A stretch of 64,000 nucleotides of DNA from Welwitschia mirabilis (GCA_051453625.1 JBOZIK010000001.1:46818328-46882327); one strand, 5' to 3'; positions 16,055 through 28,604 are shown, numbered from the stretch's first letter. The notes: generated by a model not told the origin, from the letters alone. Numbers and translations are program-made.

Positions 16055-17436
16055 TGAGGATTATTGAACTCAGAGGGGGGTGGTGAATGAGGTCTACCAA
16101 ATAAAAATCACGACTGAAACCAAATAAAAATACATAATAAAGACCTTACCAGATTAATGTGTTTCTCCAACCTGGTTATGTCCACACACCTAGGGTAGCT
16201 TACCTTCACACCTCTAGATATTGTTAACCTGCAAAACAATGGTTTTGGAGCACCACCAACCTTACATACAAATGAGATGCTACTTGCAAGGCAACACTCT
16301 CTTCCCCTCAGGGAATACAATAGACAAGAACAAGTTATGCTCACAAGTACTCACAGAAGCATACCCATAGAAGGGTTGCTTTGCAATTTGGAATCCCAAG
16401 CAAGGGATCCTAAAGATAATAATAACTAATGGACTATAATGAATGTATTAAAAAATCTAATAGTCCTACAATTTAAGTGCTAAACAATGCTAATAAAAGG
16501 AAACAACAAGCTTGAAAGATGTCACTTTGATGGAATGCTTGAGTTCTCCTTCTTGTAGTCCCCTACGAGTATCCAACATTAGAGTAATGCAGTTGTGGGA
16601 GATCCAATGATTAAGCAATGTATTCAACCAATGGTTCTCTTCATCAAGGTCATAGAAATCTTTGTGAGTAGTGCCAACCACTTGTGTGTGTAACCTTTTT
16701 TCTGTACAGTTTGTGCCTTTATACTTTTGATGTCTTCCTTGCCTTTACTCTAATGAGGTAGCCATTGTAAACATTTAAGCGCTGTGCAATAACTATAAAC
16801 GACTAAGTTTTGGTTGTTTAACAACTATTTTATTTTTCGTCAATTTTTTGAGGTAGACGTCTCTATCAGGCACATGTCTTCATCTTGAAAGACATCTTTG
16901 ATCAAACTACCAAGATTTCAATTAGAGTTGAACTGCTGTATCTCTGACGCTTAGAGATCATGAAACTAATGTGTAAAACTTGCTTGATTGCCTGGAATGT
17001 AGATAATTCATCATAGTACAATTTCCCTTTATTACCCCTTCTAGTTCATTACAGACATCTTAGAGGTCTTCAAATAGTTGAAGTAGTATAGACGTCTTTA
17101 GTTTGCTAGATGTTTTTCATTTATCTCATCTCCTTGGTTCAATATAGACATCTTTGCCATGATGGACGTCTTTCTCTATGATGAACTACTATTCAGTCTA
17201 GACGTCTTTGATATAGGAGACGTCTTTACCATAAACGTCTTGAGATATGCAGAAGTCTTTACTCAATTGTGTTCGTGGTTCTTGAATTCAGAGTTGAAGC
17301 TGCTGTGTGCTTTAAACTTTGAGGTTTGATTGGATTAATCCCTATTTGCAATTTAATGATTTCCAATTTTCCTGTCTACACATTAGACACATCGCATTTG
17401 ACAAGCGAAATCATCAAAACTGGGATTTTACCAACA
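16055..17436 (-). repeat. 3' LTR of copia element 1
   Basis: 1,382 bp, bounded by TG...CA (plus-strand TGAGGATTATT to TTTTACCAACA). It aligns with the 5' LTR at 25081-26488 along its length. It carries four exact copies of the palindrome AGACGTCT (16855-16862, 17090-17097, 17200-17207, 17218-17225) plus degenerate ones. Confidence 0.93.
16840..17275. repeat. AGACGTCT palindrome cluster in the 3' LTR of element 1
   Basis: Four perfect 8-bp palindromes AGACGTCT and at least six one- or two-base variants (AGACATCT, GGACGTCT, AAACGTCT, AGAAGTCT) lie within about 430 bp, mostly followed by TT. The homologous part of the 5' LTR (about 25880-26315) has mostly the CpG-lost forms AGATGTCT and AGACATCT. 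In the U3-to-U5 direction the cluster lies some 200-580 bp from the LTR start, where U3 promoter elements would be. Confidence 0.8.
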
Positions 17437-17451
17437 ATCTCATCTTTTTTG
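17437..17451 (-). other. Polypurine tract of copia element 1
   Basis: On the minus strand CAAAAAAGATGAGAT directly abuts the 3' LTR start TGTTGG. Polypurine tracts prime plus-strand DNA synthesis. The form is a decayed version of the AAAAAGGGGGAGAT tract usual in SIRE/Maximus elements. Confidence 0.8.
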
Positions 17452-18034
17452 ATGATGTGTAAAACTTGACCAATCTCATTAGTGCAATTATGTTCAAAAT
17501 TTACTTGAGATAATCCAAGAGAAAACACAATGTATTACGTGAAGCATGTTATAAATTTCAAAAGGTAAAAACACTTGATAACCACATGGATAATCATTTG
17601 CAAGATAGTGAACAAGAAGTGTTGTTAACATACAAAATTACTGGAAACATGTCAAAAACATAAATTAGATTGCATAAAAGGAGAAGTTTAACAATAGATA
17701 ATAAAAGGGCATCAGAAATCATCATGAAATTTGTGCGAATATGTGAAAGAGAGCATCAACAATGATGTTACTCACAGGAAGTCCAATCCATCCATCTCAA
17801 ATCCACATCCTTCAAACTCAGACAGGATGTTTAATACGATCTAATCTGATTTATCCATCTTTTTCCCTGTTTTGGACAACATAAAAAGAACTGGTCATTG
17901 AGAGCCGAATCACTGGTGTATCAAGTGCTAGCTCTTAGATCATCGTTATCATCATCATTGTCCTTAGTGATAGAGGTCTGGATGATGTATGAGGAAGATG
18001 ATACGAGTGGAAGTCTACGCTACTTTCGTGATGA

Positions 18035-19550
18035 CTACTGCAATGTCTTACCATGGTTCTCAGAGGCCTGTCTCCTCATACGCAAGTACGTGTGAGGGTT
18101 AATGTAGGTGCCAAAGAAGCTGATGATAGCTGACGGTGGAACAGTGCTAAAAGGTGGAGCATGAATGGGAAATGTAAGAGGTGGTGGTGGAGATGAAAGG
18201 AGAGGTGGTGAAGGTATACGAAGTGGTGATGGAGGCGGTGTGGGATAGCAAATGGGTAGTTTGTGACAAGGCCTGCAAAACATGACGGGTTCATCATCAG
18301 GGCTCTCAGAGTCCACTTGCTGCTCCCTTTGTGCCTGTGCTAGAGCCCGGTGTGTCTCCTATGCCTACGCTAGAGCCTAGTTCTCCCCCTGAAGATGTGA
18401 CTCCTTCTTTGTGGACTCTGACGATCAGAATCCTTGGCTCTATCTGAATCATAACCTGTAGCAATAGGTACAGGAGGTGCCTCTACCTTAGGCTCCTTCT
18501 CTGAATCAGACCAAGTGGGAGTCCCCATAGATTCCTAACTACTTGTAGGTGCCTCTCCCTCATTGGCTACATACCAGGGCTTCTTCAACCTCAAGAGATT
18601 TCTGCCAATCTTACCTCCCATTTTCGCAGTTGCCTTGAAACCCTTCTTTACTGATAAGGAACTGTGAGTAGCTGTAGAATAGGAGCTTTGAAATTGTGCC
18701 TTAGAAGGTCTTCTTCTGGTGCCTTTACTTGCTGGCATTGGAGCTCGCCACATTTCCCTGAACTCTGAAAGTGGCCTTTTGGAACGAATGAGATTAAGTT
18801 GTAAAACTGAGATACCAACATTACTAATTATTATACTAATCAAACAAGGGTGATCCACAGTCCACCCCTTATAAAAAAGAGTAATGACATCCATGCATAA
18901 TATGAAGCCAAGATCAATTTTGAGTCCTGTGAGAAGTTAGTATATCACAAAAGTCTGCATCGGGTTACAATAGCTGGAGCTACTAGTATATTATAAAATG
19001 TAATTAAACTCAAAATGGACGCATTAGGTACCATGTCTTTACATTCCACATTCTTATAAAAGTTTATCTTTGATTGCCCAAAGAAAATATTGCTCAACAA
19101 ACGCTGTGAAAAGTTAAGAGAGAGACATGCGAAAATATCCTTAAAGGGATGCATATATATCCGAGGAAGCTTTGAATCACCTTATGCTAAGAATGGAATT
19201 GATAAAACTAGGTGTAAGAAAGAGGTACCTCGTACTTGAGTCTAAAAAGTGCCAGTGTTGTCATCTATCTCATGAATGTTAGCATAGAACTCCCGAATAA
19301 GGGGGTCTGGAATGCCCTACTCTAATTGAACTGTCATGTCTCAACCAAGACTAGAGAAATAAGAAAGGAGCTGATCTTTCCTATGCTTTTGAAAGCCAAG
19401 AGTCCTTTTTGTAATAATGGAGTTCTTGGTCTAGGTTTTAAAAAGTTTTGCAGTTGACTCATGATAGAACTATGGCTCATATTGAGGTCTGTGTGTTTTA
19501 ATGACAAGTTCCTTTTATTTTGAGGCTTCAGAGGGCTTTCTCCTTGCCAT
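18035..19550 (-). pseudogene. Env-like / Transposase_32-like ORF of copia element 1, broken
   Basis: This lies between RNase H and the 3' LTR, where sireviruses carry their extra ORF. I start it at the ATG at 19550 (MARRKPSEASK). Across several stops the reading contains PLIREFYANIHEIDDNTGTF followed by a QVRGT block, matching the REFYAN...VRG signature of the 'putative plant transposon protein' domain, then PNASILSLITFYNILVAPAI, a basic segment (18894-18535) and a proline-rich segment (18316-18035, PTPPPSP, SSPPPPL). The function of such ORFs is unknown; an envelope role has been proposed for sireviruses and not shown. No convincing signal peptide or complete membrane anchor can be read because the frame is broken. 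Confidence 0.65.
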
Positions 19551-20289
19551 TTTGAAGGAAAAATACTAAAAGAACTGAACACTGAGAAGCAAATGTGAAA
19601 GAACCAATGAAAAAGAGCACATGTTAAAGAAAAGAGTACCTGATTTGCTAGCTATGAAGACTTTTTCCAAATTAAAGACATCTATGCTAAGAGATTTGAG
19701 AAAAATCAGGCTATAGAGGACTCTAAGAGGGACACCTCCTAAGTGGAGGAGTGAAAATGATGGATGGTGGTCCCTTTCTTGAATAAAAAGGGTTGAAAAC
19801 CTTTGTTTTGACACGCATTTTATTTTTGGATGTGGTACACGAAAGATGTGTATCACTTTAAAGATGCCTAAAATGACGAAAGTAAACGTCTATTACTTTT
19901 AAAGATGCCTTTTGATAAGAAATTCTAATGGTTACCTCTGCACTGTAAAGAGGTCTACATACTCAAAGACATTTATTTTGAAAAGCAATAAAATTTTAAA
20001 AAATAAGACTTGATCTTCAAAGATATCTGGTATACCAAAGATGTCTGCTCAAAAGATGTCTACAAACTGATGATGTCTCTAAGGTAGACATCTTCCACTC
20101 AAAAATGTCTTTCCTGCAAAATAAAAACTTCGAAATTTTCTACAGCTAATGTCAAGGTTAGATTACCAGAGCTTAAAAAATGATAAAGTAACATCCACAT
20201 GATATATTAATCTATGCTCTATCTTATATCTCAACTCATAGAGTATAAAATGCAGAGTTGAAAGTTTGAAAGTGATGACTTAGTGACTT
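19551..20289 (-). promoter_or_regulatory. Pol-env spacer of element 1 with repeated AGAYRTCT motifs
   Basis: Between the end of RNase H and the env-like ATG lies about 740 bp. At 19885-20110 it holds a chain of the same 8-bp motif family found in the LTR: AAACGTCT, AAGACATT, AAGATATCT, AAGATGTCT (twice), TGATGTCT, TAGACATCT and AAATGTCT, several only 12-20 bp apart. A promoter or protein-binding role is inferred from recurrence alone. One unassigned open frame (19856-19566) overlaps the left part. Confidence 0.5.
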
Positions 20290-23200
20290 ACCTGATTAGG
20301 CAAAGCCCAATCCCTAAGTTTCTACACAATTTGATAAACCTATCACCACTTAGTGGTTTGGTAAATACATCAGCACGTTGATCATCAATATTAATGTATT
20401 CCAAAATGATGTCTTTGTTTTGTATATCGCTTTTGACGAATGATGTTTGATCTCTATATGTTTGGTTCTTGAATGCTAAATGAATTCTTCAAGATGTGGA
20501 TAGTGCTTTTGTTGTTGCAATAAATGGGAATTCTTTGCATGGTTAGTCCGAAGTCTTTTAATGTTTGCTTCATCTAAAGTAACTGAGAACAACAACTTCT
20601 AACAGCGATGTACATAGCTTAAGCAATTAATAGGAAAGTTGAATTTCTCTTTTTGCTGCTTCAGACATCAAACATTACCTAAGCAAGAAGCAATTTTCAC
20701 TAGTGCTCCTTCTATCGTGTTTGCAACTTGCCCAATCTACATCACAATACCCAACTAGATTAAGGAAGAAGTCCTTTGAATACCAGAGGGCCTAGTTAGT
20801 AGTACCTTTTAAACAGTGAAATATTCTCTTCATTGTTGTAAGATGTGATTTTATAAGATCACTTTCATAATGAGCACAATGCCTACACTTGAAATGATAT
20901 CAGACGTACTAGTAGTAAGATATAAAAAACTACCAATCGCACCTCTACACAACTTTTGGTCAACCTTCTTATCATGCTCATCCTTTTCCAGTTTCATGCT
21001 TTGACTCATTGGGATATCTTTGGCATTACAATCCTGTAAGCCATAGTTAACCAATAAATTTTTAACATATTTAGTTTGAGAAACAAACGTATCTTCTTTG
21101 TGTTACACCACTTGAAGCCCCAAGAAGTTACTCATTTCTCCCATGAGAATCATCTCAAATTTGTCCTGCATAATCTTAGCAAGCTTCTTACATAATAATT
21201 TGTTAGTAGCACCATAAATGATATCACCCACGTAGATTTATACAATAATAAAATTCTTATCATCTGTTTTAATAAATAATGTAACATCAGATGTATCTTT
21301 TTCAATCTATTTTCAATTAGATGTTCTGAGATTTTCTCATACCAAGCTCTGGGATCTTGCTTGAGATCATAGAGAGTCTTCTTAAGACTATAAACATAAT
21401 TTGATTTATGGGAGTTAGTAAAACCCTTTGGTTGCTCAAAGTGTACCTTCTCTTGAAGTACTCCATTTAGAAAGGCACTTTTGACTTCCATCTGATAGAA
21501 TCTGAATTCTTTGATAGATGCAAAGGCTAAGAGCATTCTTATAGACTCCATACATGCTACTGATGGAAAGGTTTCTTTAAAGTCTATGCCTTCTTGTGGG
21601 TTGTACTCTTTTGTTACTAATCTTGTTTGTTTCTGATAATATTATCGCTTTCATCTGTTTTGTTTCTAAAGACCCATTTTGTGCTAATCACAAGTTTGTT
21701 GGATGGCCTTGGAATGAGTTCTAAGACATGACACCTTCCAAACTGATTAAGTTTCTCTTGCATTACTAGCATCCGCTGCTCATCACTTTCTACTTCATTG
21801 AGAGTTTTGGGTTGTACCTGTGAGATATATGCTGCAAATCCAAAAAATACCTTTGCATGGCTTTGAGTTTGAATACCACCATACAAAATACCTATGATGT
21901 TGCTTATGGAATGACTTCTTTTTAGTCTAATCATGTTTGAAGAGATTTCTTTATTAGTTTCTTCTTCCTTCTCTTCCTCATTGTCTGATTGTGCTTGAGA
22001 ATTGCTAGTGGTTGTTCAAGCTATATGGGAATATAGTCATCCTACACACAAATAGAAGTTAAGTTAGTATAATCTATTTTAACATTTATAGTTTTCTCCA
22101 ACACACGTGTTCTGTCATTGAACACTCGATAAGCTTTGATAATTAGGGTAACTTAAAAATGCCATTGTCAGCTTTGGAATCGAATTTTTTTAGCTTATAC
22201 TTTTCATTTAACATGAGCCATTTTGAATCAAATACATGAAAATAACTTACTGAGGGCTTCTGACCAGACTATAGTTCATATGAGGTTTTGGAAGTAAACT
22301 GTCTTACCAGAACTCGGTTACAAGCATAGTATGTAATGTTAATGGTTCCCGTCCAAAAATGATATAGAATCTGTTAATCGTCCATCATCATTCTTGCCAT
22401 TTCATTTAGAGCCTCATTCTTTCTTTCAGCAACTCCATTTTGTTGTGGAGTTCTTGATGTAGAGAATTGATGAAGAATGCTAAACTGTTCACAAAAGTTT
22501 TTGCACCTTCTATTTTTTAAATTCAATGCCATTATCAATTCTTATTATCCTAATCTTGTATCACTTTTGGTTCTGTCACTTGATACGCATCTTAGAGAAA
22601 ATGTTAAGTGCCTTATCCTTATGTGCAATGAAGGCTACCCATGTAAAACAAGAGAAATCATTAATAACAGTTGGGTAATATCTTTTCTTATCAAGACTTT
22701 TAATAGGAGACAGACCAACGATGTCAAGATGCAAAAGATCTAAGGGACATTTAGTAGTGAAAGAGTTTTTCTTACCAAATCTTACGCATGTTTGCTTTCC
22801 TTTTTGGCATGCCTCACAAACTTGATCATCACAGCTTTGCAACTTAGGAAGTCCTCTAACCATGTCTTTTGAAGACAAGGTTTTTAGCAAGTCTTTGTTT
22901 ACATGCCCAAGCTTCCTGTGTCATAGATTCATTTCACTTGCAGTGCTTAATAGGCACTTAGTTCCCTTGTTAGAAATATCTTGTAAAGTAGTGATATAAA
23001 TGCTAGATTTTTTAACCTTAGCCAATAATATCTTGTTTGAGTTATATTTTTTGATAACACAATTATATTTGGTAAAAGTTACAGAAAAGTTTGCATCACA
23101 CAACTAAATAACACTTAGAAGATTATGTTCCAACCCTTTTACAAAGGAAACATCTTTTGCCTCAGGCAGATTACCTCCTCTAATGGTTTTAATACGTCTC

Positions 23201-23370
23201 ATGAGAGCCTCTGTATTATCACCAAAGGTGACTACTCCTTTGCCTTGATCTACCAAGATGGTAAATCTAGATTTTTCTTCAGTCGTGTGACTTGAAATTC
23301 CACTATCAATATACCAAGCATGTTTCTTTAGTGCAATTTGAGATAAGAGACCTGATCTTGATTTTGGAAT
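20290..23370 (-). pseudogene. Pol of copia element 1 (PR-INT-RT-RNase H), broken
   Basis: Domains in order: protease with WYIDSG and HTTEEKSRF (about 23310-23250); GAG-pre-integrase/zinc region with CEACQKGKQT near 22810; integrase core with LLHLDIVG and INDFSCFTWV (22740-22640); RT with KWVFRNKTDES (about 21670), EVKSAFLNGVLQE (about 21475), LKKTLYDLKQDPRAWYE (about 21370) and YVGD (about 21220); the IGSFLYLT block near 20920; RNase H with GYCDVDWAS, DRRSTSENCF and a C-terminal ADVFTKPLSGDRF block near 20330. The catalytic YVDD of RT reads YVGD, and many stops and frameshifts are present, so the polyprotein is dead. In life it would process, copy and integrate the element. Confidence 0.92.
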
Positions 23371-25030
23371 TCATATCTTCTTTGGTTTGTCCTGCATGAG
23401 ATGTTGTATCATGCTTCTTGACCTTTTAGCACTATTAGCATAATATTTGATATTGAATTTAAAAGGACAATTAAACTGGTAATGATCACATTTATAATAA
23501 TAATAATAGGTAATGTTATTAGTATAAACTAAAGGCTCATACCTTGGCTTGGAGTTCCATTTGTTGAATAATGATGCTGAAGTACTAGTAGTGGCTTTAT
23601 TGTGGCCTAAGCCACTTTTATCATTTGGATTCCCTTGGGTAAAATTCTCATTGTTCCTTTTAGTATCAACAAGTTCCTCTCTAACATTCTTTAATTCATA
23701 TTTTAGCTTACTAATCTTAGCTTTAAGAGCTGAGTTCTCAGAATGAGCTAATTCATAAGAATGGAGCAATTTTTTCATTTTAGAGCATACCTTTTGCAAC
23801 TTAATGAACTCTTTAGAAATTGAGTCATACCTTTCTTGAAGTTCCATACCTGCTTCACCTTCAGTTTCTGATTTGATTCTTCTTTTCCTTCTTCATTGTC
23901 ATTTTGAAAATGCACAATGATTATGTAAGATGGATGAGCTCTTTTGTCATCAAATGTCTCTACTTTAATTGCATCATCATCAGCATCCTAGCTTGTGAAG
24001 AAAGCTCTCTTCTTCTTGGGTTCTTTCTTTTGTGCTTTTTCTTGTAATCTGTTAGAGTGAGGACATTCCGAGGCTATGTGTTCTCGTCCTTCACAAACCC
24101 AAAATTCTAACTTAGAAATATCATACTGAGAAGAAAGTGAAGAACTACTAAAAGGTTTACCTTTGGGCTTACCTCTGGCTTGAAATTCAAATGGTTTTTG
24201 GTAGTCCTCCTTCTTGTTACTCTTTCGTGAAAGAAGCCTTATGACTTGCCTTGTGATGAGAGCAAGTTCTTCTTCCACATCATTTTCAGAGTTATGTCCA
24301 TTTGATACTTGTTTTGTTTTATCTTTGGAAGCTTGCCTTGGGTTTTCACTAGCTTTAAGAATCATAGGCTTATCCTTCAGAGCACCATCTTGAATAAGAT
24401 TCATCTCGTAAGCTGTTAGAACACTTTGCAATTTCTCAATCTTCATTGTGTTGAAGTCTCTTGATTATTTCATGGTTGTCATTTTAGGCCTACATTCTGG
24501 ATTTAGGAATCTAACAACTTTTTGAGTTACCTTGGCCTCTTGAAGATTCTCACCAATGCCACATATGGCATTCACTGTGTTAGAGACTCTTGTGAACTAC
24601 TCACATACCCTCTTTCCATTATTCATCTTTGGGTTTTCAAACTAATTAGTTGAGACTGGCAACTTTGATTGCTTGACGAAGGTTCCTTTCTACGTTCTCA
24701 CTAGAACATTCCATATATCTTGTGTTGATTTGCATCCAGCTATTCAGTTGAATTCCTTCATTGTAACAGCTTAGTAAAGAGCATTTTTAGTCTTTGATTC
24801 ATACATGAAGGTTGCATTTTCTTTATCTTTCTAGTTTCTTCTAGGTTTGATTTGTGTGATGGAGTTCCTTGCAGCATCTATAGTGGTTTCTGTAGTTTTC
24901 AAGTATCTGTCTTCAATGCTTTGTTAAATCTAAAACTCATAAGACTATAAGTACACCCATGTCCTCATTTTCCAATAGGCATAGTTAATCCCATTAAAAG
25001 TAAAAGTTTGACCAATGGCACCCCTTCCAT
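23371..25030 (-). pseudogene. Gag of copia element 1, broken
   Basis: The reading starts soon after the PBS with FNGINYAYWKMRTWVYL, the classic copia gag opening (FDGxNYxYWK). A UBN2-type capsid part follows (QDIWNVL, FTRVSNTVN, KVVRFLNPECRPKMT), then an open frame at 24446-23988 with a CCHC knuckle WVCEGREHIASEC in which the first cysteine is Phe. The second open frame (23847-23371) is strongly coiled-coil-like (ELQERYDSISKEFIKLQK, AKISKLKYELKNVREELVD) and ends in a second, damaged knuckle YKCDHYQFNCP. Two knuckles and a coiled coil suit the long gag of sireviruses. Stops separate the blocks. Confidence 0.85.
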
Positions 25031-25062
25031 AGTTCACTTAAGGATGTTACTCCTATTTCTAA

Positions 25063-25080
25063 GTACCCGCTCTAATACCA
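25063..25080 (-). other. Primer binding site (initiator tRNA-Met) of element 1
   Basis: On the minus strand TGGTATTAGAGCGGG starts immediately after the 5' LTR end (...CTTACA). It differs by one base from TGGTATCAGAGC, the complement of the 3' end of plant initiator tRNA-Met used by most plant copia elements. Confidence 0.92.
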
Positions 25081-26488
25081 TGTAAGGATCATTGAATTTA
25101 GAAGGGAAGGGTGAATGAGGTCAACCAAATAAAAATCATGAGTAAAATTAAGTAAAAATACACAATAAATAACTTACCAGATTAACGTAGTTCTTAAACC
25201 TGGGTACGTCTACACAAAGAGGATAGCTTCTCTTCACACTTGTAGATATCCTTAACCTTCAACATAGTGGTTTTGGAGCACTACCAACTTTACATACAAA
25301 TGAGATGCCCCTCGCAAGGTAGCACTCTCTTCCCCTCAGGGATTATAATAGACAAGAACAAAAATTGTGCTCACAAGCATTCACGGAAGCATATCCATTC
25401 AAGGGTTGCCTTATAATTTAGAATCCTAAGCAAGGAATCCTAAAGATAATAATAAGTAATGGACTATAATGAATGTATTCAAACATCCGAGCAGTTTAAG
25501 TGCCAATAAATAATGCTAACAAAAGGAAACAAGCCTGAAAGATGTTACTTTGATGGAATGGTTGAGTTCTTCTTATTGTAGTCATTCACGAGTATCCAAT
25601 ATCAGAGTAATGCAGTTGTGGAAGAGCCAATGGCCAAGCAATGTATGTACCAAATGGTCCTCTTCATCAAGCTCACATAAATCTTCATGAGCAGTGTCAA
25701 TTACCCATGTGTGTAATCCTTTTTCTTTACACTTTGTGCCTTTTATAATTCTGATGTCCTCCTTGCCTTTAATCTAGAGAGATAGCCATTTGTAAACATT
25801 TAAATGCCATGCAATGGCTATAAACAACTAAGCTTTGGTTATTTAATGACTATTTTATTTTTCATTAATTTTTTGATGTAGATCTCTTTGATATAGTAGA
25901 CGTCTCTGTCAGGCAAATGTCTTCACCCTAAAAGACATCTTTAGTCAAATTGCCCATATTTCGATAAGACTTGAATTGTTGTATCTCTGATCATTAGAGA
26001 TCATGAAATCAATGCGTAAAACTTGCTTAACTCCTTGGAATGTAGATAATTCATCGTAGTACAATTTGCCTTTGTTACCTCTTTCAAGTTAGTATAGATG
26101 TCTTCGGTTTAGTAGATGTATTCAAACAATTGAAGTAGTATAGGCGTCTTTAGTTTGCTAGATGTCCTTTACCCATCTCAGCTCCTTGATTCTATATAGA
26201 CATATTTGACATGATAGACCTCTTTCCCTATGATGAACTCCGATTTAGTCTAGATGTCTTTGATATAGTAGATCTCTTTATCATAGACATCTTTAGATAT
26301 GCAGACATCTTTAGTCAATTGTGCCTGTCCTTTACAAATTTTGAGTTGAAACTTTTGTGTACTTTGAACTTTAAGGTTTGACTGGGTTGATACCTATTTG
26401 CAGTTTGGTGTTCTTCAACTTTCCTATTGACACATTAGATACATCACATTTGACAAGTGGAATCATCAAGACTAGGATTTTACCAACA
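25081..26488 (-). repeat. 5' LTR of copia element 1
   Basis: 1,408 bp, plus-strand boundaries TGTAAGGATC and TTTTACCAACA. It aligns end to end with the LTR at 16055-17436. It retains one exact AGACGTCT (25898-25905); most other copies of the motif have become AGATGTCT or AGACATCT. Confidence 0.93.
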
Positions 26489-28563
26489 CTTAGACCTCAC
26501 CTCTATCTAGCACTAAATAACAAGTAATGTGTAAGGTAAATGTGTGCTTACAAATGATTCCTACTTTCTTAAGGCATTTCATGAGGATGAACACAATTCT
26601 TTAACATTAAGAGATGAGGATATTAAGTTAGAATAAATATATACATATATGGTTAAGGTAAGAGATTAATGATAAAATATACTTCTAAATGGGTTTTATA
26701 TAAAAAAATCCAATGCGAACCAACTTCATGATAAATTCCAAGTATGAAAATGATGATTATTAGGATAATCTTGTTTTAGTTATCCTTTGATGAATATACA
26801 CACACAAAAATGCATGCATACAATCTTACTTAATATGCTTTTTTGTGACCATTTTTCTAAGAAAATAATTATAAGAGGATTGGTTTTATTTTATTTAAAT
26901 AATCATTCATAAAAATGAAAACTCCTCAATGGGGTGATTATTTAATCACTGGGATACTTATCTTCCATTTAAGAAGTTGTGGTTTTGAAACTTTAAATGC
27001 CTACTTGGTATATCGTAAGGGCATGGTAATAATAAAATTATTTATTTGGATAATCATGGTAGCTATAATTTTGAGGAGTTAGACACTTTTCCTCCAAGAA
27101 AGAAAATATACATATAAGTTCATTTGGTATACTAAAAATCATTTGCATGTACTATCAATTAAATCATATGAAAGTGAGTGAAACCAGTGTCTATTCCTTT
27201 AATATTTCTAGTATGATATCTTTAATATAAATTATGATAGTTCTTTAGAGGACTAATGAAAAAGCATATTTCACATATAGTAACCATTTGCTCAAATTTA
27301 ATTGACAAATTGATCATTTATTCACATGATATTATGTAATTAAAGACAAGAAAAGAAGAGAAGATGAACGCTAAATCTAAATAGGCATAATAAAGTATAA
27401 TCCTTACTTAAATTCATGTAACTATAAATAAGTAAAAGGGCCAAAATTGAAAAAAAATTGAGTTAATGAAATACTAAGGCAAGTTTTCAAGAATGTGTAA
27501 GCATTTGCACTAAAATAAAATTAAGTACGAGGAATTACAAGAAAGAAGTAGATCACCTATATATGGAGTTAATGATGTGTAAGAAATATAGTATATATGA
27601 ATTAAATTACATATTCCTTGGCTAGTTATATAATTAAACTTAGTCCATTTAAAATTAGAAGACTTCACTTATTAAAGTGGAGGTGTCCGACACTAAATGG
27701 TAATTCAATATTAGCCTTTAAAAGCATCCAAAATACATAGTAACTACAAGGTTAAATAGCTTGTGATAAGGATATAGAGATAATGCAACTTAAAAAAACA
27801 ATTTCCTATAATCATGTAATACATCCTCATAACCCAAGATTAACTCTTGGAAAGTAACAAGGAGCCTCAAGCATCGTTTGCTGCATGATTATCGAGTGAT
27901 ATCAAATCACTCTTGCAGTTTTATTTGCTAATTATAGGCTGTGAAGGGGTTGACATGCAAGTCTTAAAAAAAGAATATGCCATGAAACAACTAGATTCTA
28001 AGGAGGCATTTATGAAATTGAGTTAAGACCTCTCTGATCAATGCTTCAAGCTTTGAAGAGATACTTAACCTGCAAGTGAATTTTCTCTACCTGAATGTGG
28101 ATCTAAGAAGCAATACTTTGCAAAATAATAGCCTTAATTCTAGAAAAGTAAATTTATTGGTTCTATGAAAAATATGATTACTTTAGTATTTCTAGATTAT
28201 GTAAAAGATGTAAGGTTTAAGACACTTCTAGAGGGATAAGTAGTACCTTGGAAGATTTAATAGCTTTCCAAGAAGAATATGCTTCCAGTTTGGATGAGAT
28301 CCTTGAAAGAATATAAGAATCCATGTCTAAGAAATTTAAGCCATAAATCAATTAATAAAGCATATTAGAACTTGCCTTCATTATCTTAGAAAGGATCAAT
28401 AGTAGCCATGTATCCCATATGGATAGGCCCTTACTAATAGGTAGACGTTGATGAAGTAGATGCCACAAAAGGTGCTATTGTTTTGGTGAGGTAGGTAATT
28501 AAGGTATGCCATAATTTATCACAAAATATTCTTAATGGGTATATCTTTTAAAAGCCATGATAA

Positions 28564-28565
<2 letters not shown>

Positions 28566-28604
<39 letters not shown>
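28566..28604. repeat. (CT)n microsatellite
   Basis: 39 bases of uninterrupted CT dinucleotide repeat. Confidence 0.98.

Larger units (their letters stand above)
16055..26488 (-). mobile_element. Ty1/copia element 1, Sirevirus-like, full length but decayed
   Basis: A 10.4 kb element on the minus strand with LTRs at 16055-17436 (3' LTR) and 25081-26488 (5' LTR), PBS, gag, protease, integrase, RT, RNase H, a roughly 740-bp spacer, an env-like ORF region, a polypurine tract and a perfect 5-bp target duplication (CTTAG). The PR-INT-RT-RH order makes it Ty1/copia. The extra ORF after RNase H, the large size and the CATCAAAAAAGATGAGAT-TGTTGG polypurine/LTR junction are Sirevirus (Maximus/SIRE) hallmarks. 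Hand comparison of about 70 aligned LTR bases gave roughly 17% difference, so the insertion is old. It sits inside repeat copy A. Confidence 0.93.

Noticed and set aside
18035-19550. True retroviral envelope gene in element 1
   Set aside because: Only position and a plant transposon-type domain support it. No readable signal peptide, fusion region or membrane anchor was seen, so it is called env-like only.
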